From Beijerinckiaceae bacterium (GTDB lineage Bacteria > Pseudomonadota > Alphaproteobacteria > Rhizobiales > Beijerinckiaceae): a stretch of DNA of 39,426 nt. Positions 25,650-34,356 of this stretch are shown in pieces. The notes under the pieces are model-generated. The model was not told the origin of the DNA. It did no database searches and was given only the letters and a program-made list of their open reading frames with translations. A program made the translations under genes and the position numbers. The stretch is from NCBI GenBank assembly GCA_025458025.1, contig JALOTF010000050.1, positions 1 to 39,426 of the forward strand, in the 5' to 3' direction. Numbering within the stretch: position 1 is the stretch's first letter; every line of letters starts with the position of its first letter.

Positions 25650-26834
25650 ATGACCTCTCCCCAGCCGCTCGCCGGCCTGCGCGTCGTTGAGTTTTCTCAC
25701 ATGGTCATGGGGCCGACCTGCGGGCTCATTCTCGCGGATCTCGGCGCGGATGTGATCAAGGTCGAGCCGATGGGCGAAGGCGACAACACGCGCCGCCTTT
25801 CGGGCTCCGGCGCGGGATTTTTCCCGGCTTTCAACCGCAACAAGCGCTCGCTTGGCGTGGATCTGAAAAGCCCGGAGGGCCTGGCTTTCGTGAAGCGGCT
25901 GATCTCAACCGCGGATGTCGTGACCGAGAATTTCCGGCCCGGCGCGCTCGATGCCCTCGGCCTCGGCGCGGAAGCGTTGCGGGCGGAACATCCGCGCCTC
26001 ATCCATTGCGCGCTGAAGGGCTTCCTCACGGGGCCCTACGAGCATCGCACGGCGCTCGACGAGGTGGTGCAGATGATGGGCGGCCTCGCCTACATGACCG
26101 GGCCGACCGGCCGCCCTTTGCGCGCTGGCGCCTCCGTCAACGACATCATGGGCGGGATGTTCGCGGTGATCGGCATTCTCGCGGCGGTGCAGGAGCGGCA
26201 TCGCACAGGCCTCGGCAAGAGCATCAAGAGCGGGCTCTTCGAAAACAACATGCTGCTGATGGCCGCGCACATGATGCAATTCGCCGTGACCGGCAAACCC
26301 GCGAACCCCATGCCCGAGCGGCTTCAGGCCTGGGCGGTGTATGATGTGTTCGAAACGCGCGATGGCGGGCAGATTTTCCTCGGCGTGGTTTCCGATGGCC
26401 AATGGGCGACGTTCTGCACCGAATTTGGCCTCGATGACCTGAAAACCGATCCCCTGCTCCAGAGCAATCGCAACCGCGTGGACAACCGCGATCGCTATAT
26501 GCCGCGCCTGCGCGCACTGCTCGCGACCCACAACAAGGCGGACCTGCTCGCGACCGCCGAGCGCCTTGGCCTTCCCTTCGCGCCCATCAACCGGCCGCAG
26601 GACATGTTCGACGATCCGCATCTCAACCATCCCGGCGCGATGGTCGAGGTGACGCTGCCCGATGGCCGCAAGGCCCGCGTGCCGGCTCTGCCGCTGGAAT
26701 GGGGCGAGGATCGCTTCGGCCTGAGGCTCGATATCCCTGCTGCGGGCGAACATTCCCGCGCGATTGCGACCGAACTGGGCTATGCGCCGGCGGACATCGA
26801 CGCGCTCATCGCCAGGGGCAAGCTGCAGGGCTGA
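25650..26834 (+). CDS. Class III CoA-transferase (CaiB/BaiF family)
   Basis: A 394-residue enzyme. It begins with LAGLRVVEFSHMVMGPTCGL and contains the class III features DLGADVIKVEP, FNRNKRSLGVDLK and the catalytic Asp165 in ASVNDIMGGM. It moves CoA between carboxylic acids; the pair is unknown. It follows dgcA after 68 bases, on the same strand and possibly in the same transcript, so it might act on a downstream acid, but nothing in the sequence proves a link. The stop is followed by the cobalamin riboswitch region. Confidence 0.88.
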   Translation: MTSPQPLAGLRVVEFSHMVMGPTCGLILADLGADVIKVEPMGEGDNTRRLSGSGAGFFPAFNRNKRSLGVDLKSPEGLAFVKRLISTADVVTENFRPGALDALGLGAEALRAEHPRLIHCALKGFLTGPYEHRTALDEVVQMMGGLAYMTGPTGRPLRAGASVNDIMGGMFAVIGILAAVQERHRTGLGKSIKSGLFENNMLLMAAHMMQFAVTGKPANPMPERLQAWAVYDVFETRDGGQIFLGVVSDGQWATFCTEFGLDDLKTDPLLQSNRNRVDNRDRYMPRLRALLATHNKADLLATAERLGLPFAPINRPQDMFDDPHLNHPGAMVEVTLPDGRKARVPALPLEWGEDRFGLRLDIPAAGEHSRAIATELGYAPADIDALIARGKLQG

Positions 26835-26900
26835 CTGTCAAGTTTGTGCGTTTCCCCCATCGGCGGATGGACAGACGCATTCATCCATGTTTAACAAACA

Positions 26901-27085
26901 GTGCTTTCGGTGCCTCTCGTCAGGGAGAGGTGAAACGGGAACACCGTCACGGGCCTCAAACCCCAATCGGTGGCTGCCCCCGCAACTGTAGGCGGCGAGC
27001 CTTCTTCGCATCACCACTGGTGTCCCCCAAGGGATACCGGGAAGGGCGAACAGGCGCTTGAGCCGCAAGCCAGGAGACCGGCCGG
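26901..27085 (+). ncRNA. Cobalamin (B12) riboswitch
   Basis: The leader before btuB contains the conserved core of the cobalamin riboswitch: GCTGCCCCCGCAACTGTA (26973-26990) and GCCAGGAGACCGGCC (27069-27083), preceded by GGTGAAACGGGAACACCG-like sequence (about 26929-26946). Boundaries are approximate. B12 binding should switch off the downstream uptake operon, probably by sequestering the btuB ribosome site (GAGGAAGG at 27120-27127) through the expression platform after 27085. I see no gene in 26835-27134. Confidence 0.93.
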
Positions 27086-27134
27086 AAGCTTGTGCAACAC
27101 GAACCCCTTGGCGGTGGGCCGAGGAAGGTGATTC

Positions 27135-29102
27135 ATGAGCAGAACTTATCCGGCGGCTGCGGCTGCCCTCCTCGTCGCATGTGCGGCGCAACTCATTTCA
27201 ACCGCACAAGCGCAATCACGCCGGGAGGCCGACCCTCTCGACATCAACATTACCGCGAACAGATCGCCGACTGCCATTCAGCGCACAGGTTCTGCAGTTA
27301 CGGTCATCCGCGCCGAGGAGATCACCCGGACCAACAGTTTTTCAGTCGCGGATATCCTGAAGCAGGTGCCGGGCGTGGATGTGAGCGAAACCGGCAATCC
27401 CGGCTCGGTCGGCACGATCCGCGTGCGCGGCGCCAACGCGGGGCAGACGCTCGTGTTGCTCGATGGCATCCGCATCAATGATCCCTCCGGCCCTTCGGGT
27501 GAGTTTGATTCCTCGCTGATCGCGCCGGGCATTATCGATCGCATCGAGGTTCTGCGCGGGCCGCAATCTGCGCTCTATGGCTCGGATGCCATTGGCGGCG
27601 TCGTGAACATCATCACCAAGAAGGGCCAGGGGGCGCCCGTGCGCAGCCTTCGCGTGGAGGCCGGCTCCTATGGCACCGCGAGCCTAACCGGCTCGATTGC
27701 GGGCTCCACAGGGCCGTGGTCCTACGCGTTTTCGGCGCTGGGGCAGCGCACGGATGGCTTCTCGGCCTATGGCTACCGCATTGGGCGACTCGAACGCACG
27801 CGCGGGCCTTTCGAGAGCGACGGCATGAACCGCCTATCGGGTTTCGGGCGCATCGGCTATGATGCCGGCAAGGGCGTGCGGTTCGATCTCGGCATTCTCG
27901 CGAGCACCAAGCGCAGCGGCTATGACGCGGCCTTCGGCACCTATCCGGATACGCGGAGCATCGCCTACCAGCGTTTCCTGCAGGTGCATGGACGCGCTGA
28001 GGTGGATACCTTCGACGACCGCGTCACCCACTCCTTGCAGATTTTCGTGAATCGCATCGAGCGCGAATTACGGGATTCCTTCCTGACTGGCGCACCCCCG
28101 CCCACGAATTTCCGCACCAATTACGATTACTGGGGCAACCGCTTCGGCGCGGAATATCAGGGCAAGCTACGGCTGGATCGCTTCGGAACGCTGATCCTCG
28201 GCGCACGTTCCGAGCGCGAGGTTGCGGGCTCGTTCTCCGAGAATATCGGCCCCTTCCCGGGACCGCGCACCAAGACGTTTTCCGGCGAACAGGGCACGAA
28301 TTCGCTCTTCGCGCTCTGGCAATTGCCCGTGGGCGAGCGGCTGATGCTCTCGCTGGGTTCGCGCCTCGATAAGGTGAGCGATAGCAAGACCTTTACCACC
28401 TGGCGCGCGACCGCTGCTTACAACCTGCCGGAATGGGGCACCAAGCTGCGCGCCAGCGCCGGCACGGGCGGCAAGGCGCCGACGCTTTATCAGCGCTTCT
28501 CGCCGCTCTATGGCACGCGCAATCTCCGGCCTGAGGAGAGCATCGGCTATGATGTCGGCATCGATCAGGGCTTCTTCAACAACCGACTGACCTTCTCGCT
28601 CACCGGCTTCTCGAACCGCTTCCGCGATCTCATCGATTTCCAGAGCGCGGGCTGCCCGCCGGCCCAGCCCTTCGGCTGTTATTTCAACGTGGCGCGCGCC
28701 AAGACATCCGGCGTGGAACTGGCGGCGAAGGTGGTGGCGATCGAAGGCTGGCTCTCGGTTTCCGGCAGCTACACCTATCTGCATGCGAAGGACCAGCGCA
28801 CCAACCTGACCCTCGCACGCCGCGCGCCGCATCAAGGTCGCTTCGCCTTGCAGATCACCCCGCGCGAGGGCTGGCTGATCGAGCCTTCGGTGATGATGAG
28901 TTCAGACCGCTTCACCAGCGCCAATGAACTCAACCCCGTGAAGCGCTATGCCCGCTTCGACGTTCACACCGAATATGCGCTGAGCAGCACCTACAAGCTG
29001 CATGCACGGTTCGAAAACATCACCAATGCGCGCTATGAGGATGTTCGGAACTACGGCACCACCGGACGCGCCGTCTATGGCGGCGTGACCGCGACCTGGT
29101 GA
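27135..29102 (+). CDS. btuB: TonB-dependent cobalamin receptor BtuB
   Basis: A 655-residue outer-membrane receptor. Residues 1-27 form a signal peptide ending in AQAQ. A TonB-box-like segment lies near DPLDINITANR, followed by a plug domain with IRVRGANAGQTLVLLDGIRI and RIEVLRGPQSALYGSDAIGG; the beta-barrel follows, ending in YGGVTATW with a terminal aromatic residue. The B12 riboswitch in the leader and btuCDF downstream support cobalamin as substrate. btuC follows after 22 bases. Confidence 0.95.
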   Translation: MSRTYPAAAAALLVACAAQLISTAQAQSRREADPLDINITANRSPTAIQRTGSAVTVIRAEEITRTNSFSVADILKQVPGVDVSETGNPGSVGTIRVRGANAGQTLVLLDGIRINDPSGPSGEFDSSLIAPGIIDRIEVLRGPQSALYGSDAIGGVVNIITKKGQGAPVRSLRVEAGSYGTASLTGSIAGSTGPWSYAFSALGQRTDGFSAYGYRIGRLERTRGPFESDGMNRLSGFGRIGYDAGKGVRFDLGILASTKRSGYDAAFGTYPDTRSIAYQRFLQVHGRAEVDTFDDRVTHSLQIFVNRIERELRDSFLTGAPPPTNFRTNYDYWGNRFGAEYQGKLRLDRFGTLILGARSEREVAGSFSENIGPFPGPRTKTFSGEQGTNSLFALWQLPVGERLMLSLGSRLDKVSDSKTFTTWRATAAYNLPEWGTKLRASAGTGGKAPTLYQRFSPLYGTRNLRPEESIGYDVGIDQGFFNNRLTFSLTGFSNRFRDLIDFQSAGCPPAQPFGCYFNVARAKTSGVELAAKVVAIEGWLSVSGSYTYLHAKDQRTNLTLARRAPHQGRFALQITPREGWLIEPSVMMSSDRFTSANELNPVKRYARFDVHTEYALSSTYKLHARFENITNARYEDVRNYGTTGRAVYGGVTATW

Positions 29103-29124
29103 GCCGGACAATCGTGGTGAACCC

Positions 29125-30168
29125 ATGACCGAAAGGACGGGACAAGCCGGAGCGGGCGCGCCGAAAGCGCAAAGGCTCTGGCTTGTTCCTGCCCTGCTTG
29201 GGCTGGTGATCGCGCTGTTTCTGGCCTCGCTCGCCACCGGGCCCGTGCGGCTTTCCGTGGCGGAATTGCTCGCTGCACTCCTCGGCAAGGGGGATGAGGC
29301 GCATCGCGTCATCCTCATGGATATTCGCTTGCCACGCGCCATTCTTGCGGTTGCGATCGGCTTCATGCTTGGCCTTGCAGGTGCAGCGATGCAGGGGCTT
29401 CTGCGCAACCCGCTCGCCGCACCTTCGCTGTTCGGTGCGCCGCAAGCCGCAGCCTTTTCGGCGGTGGTGACCATCTCGCTTGGCCTGAATGATGCGCTCT
29501 CCTGGGGATTGCCGATTGCGGCGATCCTCGGCGCTTTTGCATCGGTCTTCCTGCTCGTGGCGATCGCCGGGCGGAACGCCTCTTTGCTGCTGCTGATCCT
29601 CGCGGGGTTGGCCGTGTCCAGCCTTGCGGGCGCGGGCACGGCTTTGGCGATGAACCTCGCGGCGAACCCCTTTGCGGCTTTGGAAATCGCCTTCTGGCTG
29701 ATGGGATCGCTGGAGGATCGTTCCATCCGGCATGTTACCCTCGTCCTGCCCTTCATTCTCGTGGCGAGCGTGCTGCTTTACCTGCAACGCGGCGCGTTTC
29801 GCGCGCTGTCTCTCGGCGAGGAAGCCGCCGCTAGCCTCGGCGTGGCCGTGGAGCGTTTGCGGTTCATCGTCATCCTCGGCGTCGCGCTGGGCGTGGGGGC
29901 GTCCGTGGCTGTGGCGGGAACCATCGCCTTCATAGGGCTCATCGCGCCGCATCTCATGCGCCCGCTGGTGAATCATGATCCCGCGCGCCTGCTGCTGCCC
30001 GCGGGCCTTGCCGGTGCTGCCTTGCTGCTCGCAGCGGATATCGCGGTGCGGATCATCCCCGCGCAGAGCGACATCAAGGTGGGCGTGCTCACCTCGATCA
30101 TCGGCGTGCCGTTCTTCCTGCTGCTGATCGTGCGCCAGCGCCGATCCCTCGCGGGGGGTGTGGCATGA
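29125..30168 (+). CDS. btuC: Cobalamin ABC transporter permease BtuC (FecCD family)
   Basis: A 347-residue inner-membrane permease with about ten hydrophobic segments, containing RLPRAILAVAIGFMLGLAGA and the FecCD motif GLIAPHLMRPLVNHDP near the C-terminus. It pairs with BtuD and BtuF to bring B12 from periplasm to cytoplasm. The stop overlaps the btuD start by 4 bases. FecCD permeases also serve siderophores, but the riboswitch and BtuB decide for B12. Confidence 0.92.
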   Translation: MTERTGQAGAGAPKAQRLWLVPALLGLVIALFLASLATGPVRLSVAELLAALLGKGDEAHRVILMDIRLPRAILAVAIGFMLGLAGAAMQGLLRNPLAAPSLFGAPQAAAFSAVVTISLGLNDALSWGLPIAAILGAFASVFLLVAIAGRNASLLLLILAGLAVSSLAGAGTALAMNLAANPFAALEIAFWLMGSLEDRSIRHVTLVLPFILVASVLLYLQRGAFRALSLGEEAAASLGVAVERLRFIVILGVALGVGASVAVAGTIAFIGLIAPHLMRPLVNHDPARLLLPAGLAGAALLLAADIAVRIIPAQSDIKVGVLTSIIGVPFFLLLIVRQRRSLAGGVA

Positions 30169-30941
30169 GCGCGATCCTCGAAGCCTCGAATCTTGCTGTG
30201 GCGATGGGCGGGAAAACCATCCTCCAACCCCTGTCGCTGAGCTTCCCGGCGGGCCGTTTCGTGGCCCTGCTCGGGCCGAACGGCGCGGGAAAAACCACGG
30301 CGCTGAAGGCTCTCGCCGGCCTCATTCCGGCGACGGGCAACGTGACGCTTCTGGGCAAGAACCTCGCGAAGCTCGCGCCGCGCGAGCGGGCGAAAAGCAT
30401 CGCCTATCTGCCGCAGGGCCATGCAGTGCACTGGCCGCTTTCCGCGCGTGATGTCGTGGCGCTGGGGCGTTATCCCCACGGCGTCGCGGACCCGGCGAAA
30501 CTCTCGCGGCGCGATGCCGAGGCGGTGGATTGCGCCATGGCGCGCACCGATTGCACCCACCTCGCCCACCAGCCGGTGCAGGTTCTCTCTGGCGGCGAGC
30601 GCGCCCGCGTGATGCTCGCGCGTGTTCTCGCGACCGAAGCGCCGATCCTGCTCGCGGATGAACCCACGGCAGCGCTCGACCCCCGCCATCAGATCACCGT
30701 GATGGATGACCTCAAGGGCGAGAGCCGGCGCGGCGCGCTTGTCATCGCCGTAACTCACGATATCGCGCTGGCCGCGCGCATGGCGGACGAGATCGTGCTG
30801 CTGCATGAAGGGCGCTTGATCGCCCATGGCCCGCCGGATGCCGTACTGACCGATGCGCATCTTGCGGAGATCTATGGCGTTTCGGTCGCAAGGCCGATCA
30901 TTGACGGGCAGCCGGTGCTGCTGCCCTGGCGGCTCTCATGA
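30165..30941 (+). CDS. btuD: Cobalamin ABC transporter ATPase BtuD
   Basis: A 258-residue ATPase with Walker A GPNGAGKTT, signature LSGGERARVMLARVLA, Walker B ILLADEPTAALD, and the H-loop in VTHDIALA. The start overlaps btuC by 4 bases and the end overlaps btuF by 4 bases, so the three genes are translationally coupled. Confidence 0.92.
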   Translation: MSAILEASNLAVAMGGKTILQPLSLSFPAGRFVALLGPNGAGKTTALKALAGLIPATGNVTLLGKNLAKLAPRERAKSIAYLPQGHAVHWPLSARDVVALGRYPHGVADPAKLSRRDAEAVDCAMARTDCTHLAHQPVQVLSGGERARVMLARVLATEAPILLADEPTAALDPRHQITVMDDLKGESRRGALVIAVTHDIALAARMADEIVLLHEGRLIAHGPPDAVLTDAHLAEIYGVSVARPIIDGQPVLLPWRLS

Positions 30942-31750
30942 GGTGGCTTGGGGCCCTGTTGCTGCTGATGGGCGCAGCGAGTGCCGAACCGCAGCGCATT
31001 CTCTCGCTCAATCTCTGCACGGATCAGTTACTGGTTGATCTCGCGGAGCCAGGACAGATCCTCGGCCTCTCGCCCTTCGCGCGGGATGCCTCACGCAGCT
31101 GGGCCTCGGAGAAGGTCTCGCGGCTCCCTGCCCTCTCCGGCACGGCGGAGGAGGCGATCGCCTTGCGGCCCGATCTTGTCGTGTCGAGCCAGTATATGAA
31201 GCGTGAGACGCGCGCGCTCATCGCCGCGCGGGGCATCAAGGTCGTGGCCTTCGAAGACCCGGCGACCCTCGCCGCCGCGCGCTCGCAGATCCTTGAATTC
31301 GGGCGGCTCATCGGTGCGGAATCCCGTGCGGAAGCGCGCGTGACGGAACTCGATGCGGCGATTGCGGACCTGCGCGCCGCCTCCGCCGCCTCGCCCCGGC
31401 GGGTACTGCCATTCTCGCGGCGCGGCTGGGTCGCGGGGCGCGAGACGCTGATGGCCGATATCCTGCGCGAGGCGGGCCTCATCAATGTCGCGGGCGAGAT
31501 GGGCCTGTCCATCGGCGGCTTCGCGCGACTGGAGGCGGTGGTGCTGCTGAAGCCGGATCTGCTGCTCCTGACACGCGAGCCAGACCGCGCTGAAGATCAG
31601 GGGCAGGCCCTGCTGCTCCACCCGGCGTTGGCGCGCCTGTTTCCGCCGGAAAAGCGGATCGTTCTGCGCGAGAGCCTCACGGTCTGTGGTGGCCCCGCGC
31701 TGGCGGAAGCCTTACGCAAGCTCGCGGCTTTGTTGCGCAATCGCGCTTGA
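30938..31750 (+). CDS. btuF: Periplasmic cobalamin-binding protein BtuF
   Basis: A 270-residue periplasmic protein with signal peptide MRWLGALLLLMGAASAE and the class III binding-protein start PQRILSLNLCTDQLLVDLA. A long central helix (EARVTELDAAIADLRAAS) joins two lobes. It hands B12 from BtuB to BtuCD. Genes of cobalamin synthesis or of the adenosyltransferase are not in the window. Confidence 0.9.
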   Translation: MRWLGALLLLMGAASAEPQRILSLNLCTDQLLVDLAEPGQILGLSPFARDASRSWASEKVSRLPALSGTAEEAIALRPDLVVSSQYMKRETRALIAARGIKVVAFEDPATLAAARSQILEFGRLIGAESRAEARVTELDAAIADLRAASAASPRRVLPFSRRGWVAGRETLMADILREAGLINVAGEMGLSIGGFARLEAVVLLKPDLLLLTREPDRAEDQGQALLLHPALARLFPPEKRIVLRESLTVCGGPALAEALRKLAALLRNRA

Positions 31751-31804
31751 CCTTTCGGGCCAAACCGCCTTCCGATGCCACCAACGAAATCGCAGGGGGC
31801 AGCT

Positions 31805-32221
31805 ATGAAAGCGCGCGCGAAACTCATCGAAGGCATGTCTTTTCTGGGCGAGGCCGGCAGCGGGCACTCGGTCGTGATGGATGGCTCGCCGGAATCGGGC
31901 GGGCGCAATGCCGGTTTCCGGCCCATGGAATTGCTGCTCGTGGGCCTTGCGGGCTGCACGGCTTTCGATGTCGTGCTCATCCTGCGCCGGGGCCGCGAGG
32001 ATGTCGCGGATTGCGTCGTCGAGGTTTCCGCCGAGCGTGCGCCGGAAGACCCCAAGGTCTTCACGAAGCTGCATCTCGATTATCATGTGAAGGGCAAAAA
32101 CCTCAGCGATGCCAAGGTGAAGCGCGCGGTGGAACTCTCGAAGGAGAAATACTGCTCCGCCTCCATCATGCTTGGCAAAACCGCCGAGATCACCTGGGCC
32201 TACACGGTAGAGGCTTTGTGA
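31805..32221 (+). CDS. OsmC-family protein
   Basis: A 138-residue OsmC/Ohr-like protein; ATG 31805 has AGGGGG upstream. The redox-active Cys pair is Cys51 in LAGCTAFDVV and Cys117 in KEKYCSAS. OsmC proteins reduce organic hydroperoxides, though the YhfA-like branch has less certain function and this sequence (KARAKLIEGMSFLGEAGSGH) resembles that branch. It follows btuF by 54 bases and precedes the rhodanese gene with overlapping TGATG, so it may ride on the B12 operon. Confidence 0.87.
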   Translation: MKARAKLIEGMSFLGEAGSGHSVVMDGSPESGGRNAGFRPMELLLVGLAGCTAFDVVLILRRGREDVADCVVEVSAERAPEDPKVFTKLHLDYHVKGKNLSDAKVKRAVELSKEKYCSASIMLGKTAEITWAYTVEAL

Positions 32222-33060
32222 TGGCCGCGCTGATTTCCCGCGAAACGCTGAAATCGCGTCTCGGCGAGGCTGGTCTGCTGCTGATCGATCTGCGCCTTGC
32301 CGCCGATGGCGGTCGCGAGGCCTATCGTGCGGGGCATGTGCCGGGCGCGGTCTACTCGGATTACGCCGCCGATGGCTGGCGGCAAAAGGTGGGCAACGCG
32401 CCAGGCCTGCTGCCGGATGCGGATCATCTTGCGAGCCTTTTCGGGAAGCTCGGCATTGGTCCGAAAACGGACGTGGTGCTGCTTCCGCTGGGGAACTCGG
32501 CGAATGATTTCGGCGCCTCCGCACGCGCCTATTGGACGCTGAAACAGGCGGGGCACCTCGCGGTTTCCATCCTCGATGGCGGCACGCAGGGCTGGGTGAA
32601 GGCCGGCCTTCCGGTGGAAGCCGGCGAAAATGCGCCCAAAGCCACCACGCCCTATCCGCTCTGCCCGCAACCGGCGCTGCGCCGCAGGGCCGATGAGGTG
32701 GAGGCAGCGCTGAAGGCGCATTCAGCTACGCTGGTCGATGCGCGGTCCCCCAGCTACTTCATTGGTGCGGAGAAGGCAGCGGAAGCGAAACGCGCGGGCC
32801 GCATTCCCGGCGCGGTGAACGCTGAACATGCCCGCGCTTTCGATGCCGCAACGGGCGCGCTGCTGCCACCCGAAAAGCTCACGCCGCTCTATGCCGAAGT
32901 GCCGCCCGGGCCAGTGATTTCCTACTGCAATACCGGGCACACCGCCGCGCTGAACTGGTTTGTGCTCAGCGAAGTGCTCGGACGGCCCGATGTGAGCCTC
33001 TACGATGGCTCCATGACCGACTGGACACAGGACGATTCCCGGCCCGTGGATGCGGGTTAA
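32221..33060 (+). CDS. Two-domain sulfurtransferase (rhodanese/3-mercaptopyruvate type)
   Basis: A 279-residue protein with two rhodanese domains. The active Cys236 in SYCNTGHTAA is in the C-terminal domain; the N-terminal domain is inactive (LPLGNSANDF). The first domain has DLRxxxxYRAGHVPGAVY and the second VDARSPSYFIG and GRIPGAVN. The loop CNTGHT matches neither CRKGVT of thiosulfate sulfurtransferases nor CGSGVT of mercaptopyruvate sulfurtransferases, so the donor is uncertain. The start shares a base with the OsmC stop. Its TAA overlaps the stop of the convergent metZ. Confidence 0.87.
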   Translation: MAALISRETLKSRLGEAGLLLIDLRLAADGGREAYRAGHVPGAVYSDYAADGWRQKVGNAPGLLPDADHLASLFGKLGIGPKTDVVLLPLGNSANDFGASARAYWTLKQAGHLAVSILDGGTQGWVKAGLPVEAGENAPKATTPYPLCPQPALRRRADEVEAALKAHSATLVDARSPSYFIGAEKAAEAKRAGRIPGAVNAEHARAFDAATGALLPPEKLTPLYAEVPPGPVISYCNTGHTAALNWFVLSEVLGRPDVSLYDGSMTDWTQDDSRPVDAG

Positions 33061-34256
33061 ACCGCCGCCAGCGCGCGGGCGAGATCGGCCTTGAGATCCT
33101 CCGGATGCTCAAGGCCAACCGAGAGCCGCACGAGGCCATCGCCCACGCCCATATCGGCACGCACCTCCGGCGTGAAGCGCTGATGCGTGGTTGTCGCGGG
33201 GTGAACCGCGAGGCTCTTGGAATCGCCGAGATTATTGGAGATGCGGACAATTTTCAGCGCATTGAGGAAGCGGAAGGCCCCGGCCTTTCCGCCCTCCAGT
33301 TCCAGCGCGATCAGGGTCGAAGGGCCGCCCATCTGCCGCTTGATGATCTCCGCCTGGGGATGATCCGGCCGGCCGGGATAGGTGAGTTTCCGCACCTTGC
33401 CCTGCCCGGCGAGCCAATCCGCAAGGATCGCAGCGGTTTCCGTCTGCCGGCGGATGCGCAAGGGCAGCGTTTCAAGGCTCTTCAGCAGCACCCAGGCGTT
33501 GAACGGGCTCATGGCCGGGCCGGTCTGCCGCAGGAAGGTATGTATATGGGTCTGGATGAACTCGTTCGAGGCGCAGATCACGCCGCCGAGGCAGCGCCCC
33601 TGCCCGTCGATATGCTTCGTCGCGGAATAGACGACGCAATCCGCGCCGAGCGCCAGCGGCTTCTGCCAGAGCGGGGTCGCGAACACATTATCCACCACCA
33701 GCTTCGCGCCCACAGATTTCGCGATCTTCGCGACCGCTTCTATATCAATGACTTCCAGCGTCGGGTTGGCCGGGCTTTCGAGGAAGAACACCTTCGTGTT
33801 GGGGCGGATCGCCGCCTGCCAGGCCGCGAGATCCGTGCCATCGACCAGCGTCGATTGCACGCCGAACCGCGGCAGATGCTCCTCGATCACGTAGCGACAC
33901 GAGCCGAACAAGGCCCGCGCGGACACCACATGATCACCCGCGCGTAGAAGGCCGGTGAGCGCGGCGGTGACAGCCGCCATGCCGGTGGCCGTGGCGCGCG
34001 CGGCTTCGGCGCCCTCGAAAGCCGCCATGCGCTTTTCGAACATCGCGACGGTGGGATTGGAGAATCGCGCATAGATGAAGCCGGGATCATCACCCAGAAA
34101 GCGCGCCTCGCATTGCTCCGCGCTCTCGTAGACATGCCCCTGCGTGAGGAATAACGCCTCGGATGTCTCGCCGAATTGCGATCGCAACGTGCCGGCATGC
34201 ACGAGTTGCGTCTCCTCATGGAGGTCCGGCCAGGCGCTCTCGCTCGGGTGGGGCAT
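33057..34256 (-). CDS. metZ: O-succinylhomoserine sulfhydrylase MetZ
   Basis: A 399-residue PLP enzyme making homocysteine directly from O-succinylhomoserine and sulfide, as in many alphaproteobacteria. AGGAG precedes the ATG at 34256. Cofactor Lys214 lies in SATKHIDGQGRCLGG; YARFSNPTV at 62-70 carries the cofactor-phosphate contacts; FLESPANPTLE is typical. MetZ homologues differ from MetY by sequence and length (MetY is about 430). It is a second enzyme of this fold in the window. I looked for but did not find a SAM riboswitch upstream. Confidence 0.88.
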   Translation of the reverse strand: MPHPSESAWPDLHEETQLVHAGTLRSQFGETSEALFLTQGHVYESAEQCEARFLGDDPGFIYARFSNPTVAMFEKRMAAFEGAEAARATATGMAAVTAALTGLLRAGDHVVSARALFGSCRYVIEEHLPRFGVQSTLVDGTDLAAWQAAIRPNTKVFFLESPANPTLEVIDIEAVAKIAKSVGAKLVVDNVFATPLWQKPLALGADCVVYSATKHIDGQGRCLGGVICASNEFIQTHIHTFLRQTGPAMSPFNAWVLLKSLETLPLRIRRQTETAAILADWLAGQGKVRKLTYPGRPDHPQAEIIKRQMGGPSTLIALELEGGKAGAFRFLNALKIVRISNNLGDSKSLAVHPATTTHQRFTPEVRADMGVGDGLVRLSVGLEHPEDLKADLARALAAV

Positions 34257-34356
34257 CGTTCGGCTCCTCTTCCGTTTCGTTTGTTAAACCGAACGATCCG
34301 GAAAAAATCAAGCCCAAGCTTCGTGCCGCAAACGCGCGATTTTTCTCTTCTTTGGT

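Noticed and set aside
31747-32220. Frame-continuous upstream extension of the rhodanese gene
   Set aside because: It overlaps the OsmC gene in another frame; the rhodanese fold begins at ATG 32221.
34257-34356. Possible SAM riboswitch upstream of metZ
   Set aside because: Conserved SAM-II core elements could not be matched; only a loose GTTT/AAAC repeat is present.
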